Origin: Prevotellaceae bacterium UBA4361
Lineage (GTDB): Bacteria > Bacteroidota > Bacteroidia > Bacteroidales > Bacteroidaceae
NCBI GenBank assembly: GCA_002393575.1
Contig: DGSN01000043.1
Coordinates: 39,209-44,833, forward strand
Reading direction: 5' to 3'
Length of the DNA stretch: 5,625 bases
The notes under the pieces are model-generated. The model did no database searches, was not told where the DNA came from, and saw only the letters and a program-made list of their open reading frames with translations. Every line of letters starts with the position of its first letter. Positions within the stretch are counted from its first letter, which is position 1. The position numbers and the translations under genes are program-made. Below are positions 1 through 5,625 of this stretch, in pieces.

Positions 1-62
1 ACTGACAAAAATCCAATCAAATAAAATCAAAAATCAATCCGACATAATTAATAGAACCCACT

Positions 63-1694
63 TTACAAAGAGATAATCTTCAGGCTGGTGTTGACGAATC
101 CGTTCTCAGCACTCCGTTTCTCGAAGTGCATAGGGTTTTGGAGTGCCGTTACGTTTACACCCGATTGACGGTCGCAGAACTTGTTGCCAAATTTGTTTAA
201 GCCCGAAATGAAGAAATTGCCCACGTCGTAACCTAAGAGTCCGAAGAGAGGGTAGGAGTTGAACTGGTCGCGCTTGAACCAGCTCTTGAACTTGGCGTTG
301 AAATTGCTCACTTCCGAACTGCGACTGTTGGTGTAGAATGTTGCAAAGATGGATGCGTTGTATTTGCGCATGTTTTGCTTGTTGTACTCCTTGAATGTCT
401 GCCACTCAGGGTAGCCAAAGAGAGATACGTTGTACAGTGTCATGTCGCTCGATGCGTTGGCATTGAGGTTACGAATCAATTGTTGCAGATTATGCTGCGA
501 TGCTGATGTTGGAATGAAAATCAGTCGTTTGTCGGTTTCGGGAACGATTTTAGAGATGCTTTTCACTTCCGACAACTCGCAAGTTTGGAAAGCGTGTCCC
601 TTGTCGGAGAGTGCTCTTTTGAAACCAGCGATATAGTCGTCCTTGTCGTTTCCTTCGCAATTCACGAACACCACTCGGCTGTCAGGATTGCGCTCCATGA
701 AGAGCTGATACACTTTGCTGTAGAGTGATTTCACTGCGGTGTTGACCTGGAAGGTGGTAGGAGCCGACATCGTGATGGTGGAGTTGGTTGAGAATGGTAC
801 CACGTGAGGAATGTTGTGCTGCTTGGCAAAGCGAGTAACGGCAGGAATATGCTCCAAGCGCATAGGACCCACGATGAGGTTCATGTGCGGCATCATTGGT
901 TGAGTGAGGATGGTGTCGATGCTGCTGGTGAATGTGCCTTTCTCCTCGTAGGCATAGATGTCAACCGAAACGCCTTGCTTCTTCAGGTTTTCTACAGCCA
1001 AGAGGAAACCTTCGTAGAAGTCGATGACCTTGATAGCCTCGTTCGACTTGTTCTTCGAATTGAGGTCGAAAGGCAGGATGACAGCTACATTGAGCTTCGG
1101 ATATTGCTTGATGGCATTGGCCTCTGCTTCTTTTCTGGCTCTTTCTTCAGCGGCACGTTGCTCAGCCTGTCGCTTTTCTTCGGCTGCACGTTGCTGTGCA
1201 ATTTCTTGAGCAGTGTAAGGGATGCAGACGTAATTGCCCTTTTTGATTTTTGATTTTTCGATTTGAGGGTTGGCGCGATAGAAATCGTCTTCGCTGATGC
1301 CGTATTCTTTGCAGATGCTATACACTGTTGTCTTTTTCTCCACCAGCAGCATCAACTTGCATCCAGGCTTCTTTCCTGGTTGAGTTTTAGGCTGAGCTGG
1401 AGTCTGCTTGGTAGCGGCTGCCTCAGAGTGTGTAGTTTCTGGAGTGGTGACGTTCTGCACTTTCCCGCTTTTGCTTGCATTCGGAATCGTAATCACTTGT
1501 CCACTGATGATGTTTTCACCTTCGATGGAAGGATTGGCTTGCTTGATGGCATCTACTGTTACACCATAATAGCGTGCGAGGGAATAGAGCGTTTCGCCGC
1601 TTTGCACTTCATGCTTCACGATGTTCTGCGCAAACACAGAGGTGGAGAATGCACAGAAAAGCATACCGAACAATAATTTTTTTGCTATTTTCAT
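63..1694 (-). CDS. Secreted LysM-domain protein with a type I periplasmic-binding-protein fold
   Basis: The product is 543 residues. Residues 1-22 form a Sec signal peptide (Lys-rich start, hydrophobic core, cleavage expected after Val-Phe-Ala before Gln23). Cys14 is not in a good lipobox because Phe precedes it, so a soluble periplasmic protein is more likely than a lipoprotein. LysM 1 spans about 26-71 (QSGETLYSLA, then ANPSI, ending VITIP). A Thr/Pro/Gln-rich linker follows, then LysM 2 at about 112-160 (TTVYSICKEYGI, ANPQI). Residues 162-195 are an Ala/Glu/Arg-rich helix, probably coiled coil. From about 199 to 500 the pattern (LNVAVILPF, DFYEGFLLAV, LIVGPM, PHVVPFSTN) fits a type I periplasmic-binding fold like that of branched-chain amino-acid receptors. 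LysM domains bind peptidoglycan; the ligand of the second domain is unknown and no permease genes lie nearby. I chose the ATG at 1692-1694 because it starts the signal peptide directly; an upstream GTG at 1713-1715 would add seven residues and lies close to the predicted transcription start. Domain calls are confident, the cellular role is not. Confidence 0.93.
   Translation of the reverse strand: MKIAKKLLFGMLFCAFSTSVFAQNIVKHEVQSGETLYSLARYYGVTVDAIKQANPSIEGENIISGQVITIPNASKSGKVQNVTTPETTHSEAAATKQTPAQPKTQPGKKPGCKLMLLVEKKTTVYSICKEYGISEDDFYRANPQIEKSKIKKGNYVCIPYTAQEIAQQRAAEEKRQAEQRAAEERARKEAEANAIKQYPKLNVAVILPFDLNSKNKSNEAIKVIDFYEGFLLAVENLKKQGVSVDIYAYEEKGTFTSSIDTILTQPMMPHMNLIVGPMRLEHIPAVTRFAKQHNIPHVVPFSTNSTITMSAPTTFQVNTAVKSLYSKVYQLFMERNPDSRVVFVNCEGNDKDDYIAGFKRALSDKGHAFQTCELSEVKSISKIVPETDKRLIFIPTSASQHNLQQLIRNLNANASSDMTLYNVSLFGYPEWQTFKEYNKQNMRKYNASIFATFYTNSRSSEVSNFNAKFKSWFKRDQFNSYPLFGLLGYDVGNFFISGLNKFGNKFCDRQSGVNVTALQNPMHFEKRSAENGFVNTSLKIISL
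1142..1195 (-). repeat. Two-copy 33-bp in-frame repeat coding an 11-residue charged helix unit
   Basis: Positions 1142-1162 and 1175-1195 are the same 21 bases with two differences, offset by 33 bp. They encode the QRAAEEKRQAE and QRAAEERARKE segments of the Ala/Glu/Arg helix between LysM 2 and the binding-protein fold. An 11-residue period suits a long regular helix that acts as a spacer. The repeat keeps the reading frame, so copy-number change would lengthen or shorten the spacer without breaking the gene. Confidence 0.6.
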
Positions 1695-1729
1695 TTGTCT
1701 GAAAGATATTTGCACAATTTTTCAACTTG

Positions 1730-1760
1730 CAAAATTAGTAAAAAGTGTGTATATGACAAA
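1730..1760 (-). promoter_or_regulatory. Bacteroidota-type promoter for the LysM gene
   Basis: On the minus strand, TTTG (1757-1760) is followed after exactly 19 bases by TAATTTTG (1730-1737). This matches the Bacteroidota primary-sigma consensus of a -33 TTTG and a -7 TAnnTTTG at the expected spacing. Transcription should begin near 1722-1726, giving a leader of roughly 30 bases before the ATG at 1694. The leader has no Shine-Dalgarno sequence, as is usual in this phylum. Confidence 0.7.
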
Positions 1761-1765
1761 AATTA

Positions 1766-1780
1766 AAAAGATAATCTTTT
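1766..1780. promoter_or_regulatory. Short palindrome in the divergent promoter region, possible operator
   Basis: AAAAGAT (1766-1772) and ATCTTTT (1774-1780) form perfect 7-bp inverted arms around a single A. The element lies near the middle of the divergent intergenic region, five bases upstream of the -33 box of the minus-strand promoter. The position would suit a dimeric regulator acting on both genes, but the sequence is nearly all A and T, so a palindrome this short can arise by chance. Confidence 0.25.
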
Positions 1781-1824
1781 AATAATTTCTTTCTTTTACA
1801 TACAAATTTGTCGTTCAGAATCGT

Positions 1825-1832
1825 TATTTTTG
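1825..1832 (+). promoter_or_regulatory. Probable -7 promoter element for the CTD gene
   Basis: TATTTTTG fits the Bacteroidota -7 consensus TAnnTTTG exactly and would place the transcription start about 27 bases before the ATG at 1866, similar to the leader of the divergent gene. The -33 box is poor: the nearest TTTG (1807-1810) is only 14 bases upstream instead of about 19. This suggests a weaker promoter or one that needs an activator or an alternative sigma factor. Confidence 0.45.
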
Positions 1833-1865
1833 CATTGAAATCGTATAATTGACAAATTGATTGAA

Positions 1866-2585
1866 ATGAAAAGATATTTTTTCTCTCTTCTTGCCATCTT
1901 CTGCATGTTTGTTCAGGCAATGGCTCAGAGTGCTGCCCCTACCGTGAGTTTCTATTCAAAAACCGAGAAGACAGATGTGGTTTTGCATCCAGGTGAAGAA
2001 CATACGACTCAGGCTCCAGTAGATTTGACGTGTGCAGCCAATATTGATGATAATGGTGGACAGTATCGCTATAAGTGCGAATGGAGAATCTATCGTTCGG
2101 ATGAAGGTGAAGATGCACCAGAATTGACGCGCTTCGATGACGACATCACCTATACGCTCACCAAGTCGGGAGGCTATGGCATCAAGCTCTTTACAACCTT
2201 TGTGAATGAAGCAAATAACGATACAGTGGAAGTGGTGAGCGAACAAATCAAGGTGGTGGTGAGCGAGTCGAAGTTGATTTGTCCTGACGGCTTTTCTCCG
2301 AATGATGACGATATCAATGATATCTATAAAGTGGAATACGAGTCGCTTGTGAAGGTCAATGGTGTGATTTTCAATCGTTGGGGAAAGAAAATGCACACTT
2401 TCACTCTTGAGAATCTTGAACAAGGATGGGACGGCAAACAGAATGGAGAACCTGTGAAAGATGGCGTTTATTTCCTCAATCTGGATGCTATCGGCAGCGA
2501 TGGACTTCACTACAAAATTAAGAAAGCCATCAATGTGCTGAAAGGTAAGAAAGAAAGCGAAAGTTCCACAGGAGGTGGCGCTTAG
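1866..2585 (+). CDS. Exported Ig/PKD-like protein with T9SS type B C-terminal sorting domain (gliding-motility CTD family)
   Basis: The product is 239 residues. Residues 1-20 are a signal peptide (MKRYFF start, cleavage after Ala-Met-Ala before Gln21). Residues 25-134 look like one beta-sandwich domain of Ig/PKD type (alternating beta pattern, CEWRIYRS, ITYTLTKSGGYGIKLF), though I cannot assign a family. Residues 138-227 match the CHU_C or type B CTD: CPDGFSPNDDDINDIY, then GVIFNRWGKKM, GWDGKQNGEPVKDGVYFL and a final basic strand. Such domains direct export through the type IX secretion system and, for type B, surface attachment. The usual Gly residues of the TPNGDGIND motif are Asp here, and about a dozen Lys/Glu/Ser/Gly residues follow the domain. 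The protein is too small to carry an enzyme; a structural, adhesive or secretion-component role is more likely. In size and layout it recalls the Porphyromonas gingivalis T9SS protein PorA, but I cannot show orthology. I chose the ATG at 1866 over a TTG at 1857 because it begins the signal peptide. Confidence 0.9.
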   Translation: MKRYFFSLLAIFCMFVQAMAQSAAPTVSFYSKTEKTDVVLHPGEEHTTQAPVDLTCAANIDDNGGQYRYKCEWRIYRSDEGEDAPELTRFDDDITYTLTKSGGYGIKLFTTFVNEANNDTVEVVSEQIKVVVSESKLICPDGFSPNDDDINDIYKVEYESLVKVNGVIFNRWGKKMHTFTLENLEQGWDGKQNGEPVKDGVYFLNLDAIGSDGLHYKIKKAINVLKGKKESESSTGGGA

Positions 2586-2592
2586 GAAAAGG

Positions 2593-2711
2593 ACAAAGTA
2601 CAAGGGACAAAGTACAAAGAACAAAGTATAAAGGACAAAGTACAAGGGACAAAGAACAAAGAACAAAGAACAAAGTACAAAGAACAAAGTACAAAGAACA
2701 AAGTACAACGA
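2593..2711. repeat. Heptanucleotide tandem array, 17 units of ACAAAGW
   Basis: Seventeen consecutive 7-base units run without a spacer, starting eight bases after the stop codon of the CTD gene. Most are ACAAAGT or ACAAAGA, alternating toward the 3' half. Variants are ACAAGGG (2600 and 2642), ATAAAGG (2628) and ACAACGA (2705). A 22-base stretch at 2591-2612 recurs exactly at 2633-2654, so part of the array probably grew by a 42-bp duplication. The plus strand is almost free of T, so a transcript would be purine-rich and unstructured. A 7-base period does not preserve a reading frame, and the Leu/Phe/Cys-rich minus-strand reading is an artefact. The array resembles in kind the short tandemly repeated heptamers known from filamentous cyanobacteria. 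Confidence 0.92.
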
Positions 2712-2714
2712 GGA

Positions 2715-2749
2715 CATTCTTCATTCTTCATTCCTCACTCTTCATTTTA
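2715..2749. repeat. Second heptanucleotide array, about five units of CATTCTT
   Basis: Units are CATTCTT, CATTCTT, CATTCCT, CACTCTT and CATTTTA, beginning three bases after the ACAAAGW array and ending 13 bases before the uvrA start codon. It shares the 7-base period of its neighbour but has an unrelated, pyrimidine-rich sequence. If uvrA is transcribed by read-through, these units form the leader just upstream of its start. They show no Shine-Dalgarno sequence and no hairpin. Confidence 0.8.
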
Positions 2750-2762
2750 ATTATCTCACCTG

Positions 2763-5588
2763 ATGGACAATATAGAAGTGCTCGGTGCTCGGGTACACAA
2801 TCTGAAGAACATAAATGTAACAATACCTCGCAACAGTCTGACCGTCATAACAGGACTGAGTGGCAGTGGAAAATCCAGTTTGGCTTTCGACACCCTTTAT
2901 GCCGAAGGCCAACGACGCTATATTGAAACCTTTTCTGCCTACGCTCGCAACTTCCTCGGAGCCATGGAACGTCCCGATGTGGATAAGATTTCTGGTTTGA
3001 GTCCCGTCATCAGCATCGAACAAAAGACCACTAACAAGAATCCTCGCTCCACGGTCGGTACTGTAACTGAAGTCTATGATTTCATGCGACTTCTCTTTGC
3101 CCGTGCAGGTACGGCATACAGTTATGTGACGGGTGAGAAGATGGTGAAATACACTGAGGACAAGATTCTTGAATTGATTCTCAACGACTACGAAGGCAAA
3201 GCCATCTACATTTTGGCTCCCCTCGTGAGAAGTAGAAAGGGACACTATCGTGAACTCTTCGACTCGATGCGTCGGAAGGGGTATCTGAATATCCGAGTGG
3301 ATGGTGTCATGATGGACATCGTGGCAGACATGAAGGTTGATCGCTACAAGAATCACAACATAGAAGTGGTGGTCGATAAATTGGTTGTCAACTCCAAAGA
3401 CATCGAACGTCTGCGCAAGAGTATTGAAATTGCTATGAAGTTGGGCGAAGGATTGTTGATGCTGTTGCAACGAGGTGCTGAGGACCCTAAGTTCTATAGT
3501 AAGCGACTGATGTGCCCAACCACAGGAATCAGCTATAACGACCCTGCCCCCAACAACTTTTCTTTCAACTCTCCCGAAGGCTATTGTCCTCGCTGCAAGG
3601 GTCTGGGCTACGTGAGTCTGATTGATGAAGACAAAATTGTGCCTAACCGCAATCTCAGTGTCAGCGAGGGTGGCTTGGCTCCCCTTGGCAAGTCGAAGAG
3701 TTCGATGATATTCTTTGAGATTGAAGCAGTGCTCGAAATGCATGGCTTTAACCTGAAAACCCCTATCAAGGACATCTCCGCTGAGGCATTGCACGATGTG
3801 ATTTACGGATGCGACGAGCGCATTTGCATCAAAGCATCGAAGTTGCATACCAGCAGCGACTATTTCTGTGAGTATGGAGGCATTGCCAAATTCATCCATC
3901 AGTTGGGTGAAGACGAAAATTCCGCTCAAGCCCAGCGATGGGCAGAGTCGTTTGACCGTGTGTCTGTTTGTCCTGATTGTCAGGGTGCTCGACTTCGGAA
4001 GGAGTCGCTTTGCTACAAAATAGGAGAGTACAACATTCATCAGTTGTCGAAAATGGACTTGGGCGAACTCTATGATTGGAGTTCGCATATCATGGAAAAG
4101 CTCTCCGAGCGTGAGTCGTCCATTGCTGGTGAAATCCTGAAGGAAATCAACAAACGTCTGAAATTCCTCTTGGATGTGGGACTTGATTATCTGAATCTGA
4201 ATCGCCAGACAGCATCGCTTTCGGGAGGAGAAAGTCAGCGCATCCGCTTGGCCACGCAGATTGGTTCGCAGTTGGTGAATGTGCTCTACATTCTCGACGA
4301 GCCAAGCATCGGTTTGCACCAGCGCGACAATGTACGACTCATCAAGTCGCTCAAGGCTCTGCGTGACTTAGGCAATACCGTCATCGTTGTGGAACACGAC
4401 CGAGATATGATGTTGGCAGCCGACTATATTGTTGATATTGGTCCGCGTGCAGGAAGATATGGTGGAGAAGTCGTGTTTCAAGGTACTCCCGACCAACTCC
4501 TTCAAGCTGACACTATTACTGCTCGATGGCTGAGAGGCGAGGAACAGATGGAAAAGAAGGATAGGGGAAAATGGACCTACGAGAATGGGCAAAAACTGGT
4601 GCTTCATGGTTGCCAAGGCAATAACCTGAAGAATCTGGATGTTGCTTTCCCTTTGGGCAAACTGATTTGTGTGACAGGAGTCAGTGGTTCTGGAAAATCC
4701 ACTCTGGTCAACGATACCTTGCAACCCATTCTGTCCCAAAACTTCTATCGCTCGTTGCGCGACCCTTTAAAATATGATTCCATCGAGGGCATTAACCTCG
4801 TGGATAAGGTGGTGAGTGTTGACCAGTCTCCATTGGGACGCACACCGCGTTCTAATCCTGCCACCTACACAGGTGTGTTTTCCGACATTCGCTCCCTTTT
4901 CGTGGAAATGCCCGAGGCAAAAATCCGTGGCTACAAACCTGGACGCTTCTCGTTCAATGTGAAGGGAGGACGTTGTGAGACCTGCGGAGGCAACGGCTAC
5001 AAGACCATCTTAATGAACTTCCTGCCCGACATTCAAGTGCCTTGTGAAGTTTGTCATGGACAGCGATACAACCGTGCCACACTCGAAGTGCGCTTCAAGG
5101 GAAAGTCCATTGCTGATGTTCTCGACATGACCATTAACGAAGCTGTGGAATTTTTTGAGAATCAGCCTAATATACTTGGAAAAATCAAAGTCCTGCAAGA
5201 AGTTGGTTTGGGCTATATCAAGTTAGGACAACCCTCTACAACGCTATCGGGAGGTGAAAGCCAACGCGTGAAATTGGCTGCGGAATTGTCGCGTCGAGAC
5301 ACGGGACACACTGTGTATTTGCTTGACGAACCAACCACTGGACTGCATTTTGCCGATATTCAGGCGTTGCTCAAGGTGCTTCATCGCTTGGTGGATAAAG
5401 GCAACACTGTTATCGTCATTGAGCACAATCTGGATGTCATAGCCAATTCCGATTATATCATCGACATAGGTCCTGAGGGTGGTCGAAAAGGTGGAGAACT
5501 CATTGCTTGTGGTTCTCCTGAAGAGGTGGCTCGTTCAGGAAAGGGTTATACGGCTCCATTCCTGAAGGACTATCTCCCAATAACATAA
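2763..5588 (+). CDS. uvrA: UvrABC excinuclease subunit A
   Basis: UvrA is the cytoplasmic damage sensor of nucleotide excision repair: as a dimer with UvrB it finds distorted DNA, loads UvrB and leaves before UvrC cuts. At 941 residues it is full length (E. coli UvrA is 940). Both ATPase halves are complete: Walker A GLSGSGKSS (Lys37) and GVSGSGKST (Lys645), signatures LSGGESQR at 486 and 828, Walker B ILDEP (Asp512-Glu513) and LLDEP (Asp855-Glu856), and switch histidines His545 and His888. Residues of about 120-250 correspond to the UvrB-binding region. The C-terminal zinc module is intact (Cys738, Cys741, Cys761, Cys764). The first one is not: CPTT at 251-254 lacks the second Cys, while CPRC at 275-278 is kept. 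A further CPDC lies at 403-406. There is no LexA-like box and no recognisable promoter upstream, so expression probably comes by read-through from the CTD gene 177 bp before it. The start is clear because the family's IEVLGARVHNLKNI motif begins at residue 4. Confidence 0.98.
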   Translation: MDNIEVLGARVHNLKNINVTIPRNSLTVITGLSGSGKSSLAFDTLYAEGQRRYIETFSAYARNFLGAMERPDVDKISGLSPVISIEQKTTNKNPRSTVGTVTEVYDFMRLLFARAGTAYSYVTGEKMVKYTEDKILELILNDYEGKAIYILAPLVRSRKGHYRELFDSMRRKGYLNIRVDGVMMDIVADMKVDRYKNHNIEVVVDKLVVNSKDIERLRKSIEIAMKLGEGLLMLLQRGAEDPKFYSKRLMCPTTGISYNDPAPNNFSFNSPEGYCPRCKGLGYVSLIDEDKIVPNRNLSVSEGGLAPLGKSKSSMIFFEIEAVLEMHGFNLKTPIKDISAEALHDVIYGCDERICIKASKLHTSSDYFCEYGGIAKFIHQLGEDENSAQAQRWAESFDRVSVCPDCQGARLRKESLCYKIGEYNIHQLSKMDLGELYDWSSHIMEKLSERESSIAGEILKEINKRLKFLLDVGLDYLNLNRQTASLSGGESQRIRLATQIGSQLVNVLYILDEPSIGLHQRDNVRLIKSLKALRDLGNTVIVVEHDRDMMLAADYIVDIGPRAGRYGGEVVFQGTPDQLLQADTITARWLRGEEQMEKKDRGKWTYENGQKLVLHGCQGNNLKNLDVAFPLGKLICVTGVSGSGKSTLVNDTLQPILSQNFYRSLRDPLKYDSIEGINLVDKVVSVDQSPLGRTPRSNPATYTGVFSDIRSLFVEMPEAKIRGYKPGRFSFNVKGGRCETCGGNGYKTILMNFLPDIQVPCEVCHGQRYNRATLEVRFKGKSIADVLDMTINEAVEFFENQPNILGKIKVLQEVGLGYIKLGQPSTTLSGGESQRVKLAAELSRRDTGHTVYLLDEPTTGLHFADIQALLKVLHRLVDKGNTVIVIEHNLDVIANSDYIIDIGPEGGRKGGELIACGSPEEVARSGKGYTAPFLKDYLPIT

Positions 5589-5625
5589 AAGATAGCATTT
5601 AAAAGTTAACAAAAATAAGTAAAAA

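Noticed and set aside
1..62. Terminator for the LysM gene downstream of its stop codon
   Set aside because: The flank is AT-rich with several short TGATTTT-like runs on the minus strand but no GC-containing stem, so no terminator can be supported.
106..405. A 99-codon minus-strand frame inside the 3' part of the LysM gene
   Set aside because: It is an out-of-frame shadow of the same strand, Gln/Arg-rich with no domain, and the main frame continues through it to its natural end.
1240..1260. Short TTTTTGA, TTTTTGA, TTTTTCG heptamer run inside the LysM gene
   Set aside because: It has only about three units and encodes the Lys/Ile-rich end of LysM 2, so low-complexity lysine codons explain it.
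430..1676. Plus-strand frames opposite the LysM gene (430-636, 804-1253, 1024-1209, 1263-1676)
   Set aside because: They have no recognisable domains or start context and lie opposite a gene with a clear signal peptide and domain structure.
2593..2711. The array as a CRISPR or an iteron origin
   Set aside because: Units are 7 bases with no spacers, and there is no Cas or replication-initiator gene nearby.
2593..2711. Repeated minus-strand TACTTTGT as a string of promoter -7 boxes
   Set aside because: The consensus needs two bases between TA and TTTG and here there is only one; a leftward transcript would only be antisense to the CTD gene.
1956..2724. Minus-strand frames with repeated Phe-Val-Leu-Cys blocks that could pass for a membrane protein
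   Set aside because: The blocks are the translation of the ACAAAGW array on the opposite strand, which is open because the heptamer contains no stop codon; the rest is antisense to the CTD gene.
2751..4319. A 522-codon open frame antisense to uvrA, with shorter ones in the same register at 4368-4739, 5010-5198 and 5244-5426
   Set aside because: It is the exact codon-for-codon antisense register of uvrA and stays open because uvrA seldom uses TTA, CTA or TCA. Its translation has no recognisable domain and uvrA itself is unmistakable.
5610..5617. Minus-strand TATTTTTG fitting the -7 consensus downstream of uvrA
   Set aside because: The stretch is very AT-rich, the -33 position lies outside the window and the transcript would run antisense into uvrA.

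Overview
The window looks like a chromosomal segment from a Bacteroidota species, most likely order Bacteroidales and Prevotella-like. Four things point there: a match to the Bacteroidota promoter (TTTG, 19 bases, TAnnTTTG), start codons with no Shine-Dalgarno sequence, a type IX secretion (T9SS) type B C-terminal sorting domain, and a LysM plus periplasmic-binding-fold fusion of a kind I associate with this phylum. The genus is inference.

Layout. Positions 1-62 are AT-rich, with no gene and no clear hairpin terminator. Positions 63-1694 (minus strand) encode a secreted 543-residue protein: signal peptide, two LysM domains, a charged Ala/Glu/Arg helix and a type I periplasmic-binding-protein fold. 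A 171-bp divergent intergenic region follows, with a strong promoter for the minus-strand gene, a weaker one for the plus-strand gene and a small palindrome between them. Positions 1866-2585 (plus) encode a 239-residue exported protein made of an Ig/PKD-like beta domain and a type B CTD (CHU_C-like), with a short charged tail after it. Positions 2586-2762 hold two adjacent heptanucleotide arrays: 17 units of ACAAAGW, then about five of CATTCTT. Positions 2763-5588 (plus) encode full-length UvrA, the damage-recognition ATPase of nucleotide excision repair. Positions 5589-5625 are AT-rich and non-coding as far as they go.

How they work together. The two envelope genes are divergently transcribed and could share control through their common promoter region. 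One product should sit in the periplasm bound to peptidoglycan; the other should cross the outer membrane through the T9SS or help form part of it. uvrA has no recognisable promoter of its own, so it is probably transcribed by read-through from the CTD gene across the heptamer arrays. No functional link between DNA repair and the secretion protein is evident beyond this arrangement.

I see no mobile element, CRISPR array, tRNA or rRNA. The least ordinary parts are the double heptamer array and the small stand-alone CTD protein; nothing here amounts to a demonstrable new multi-gene system.
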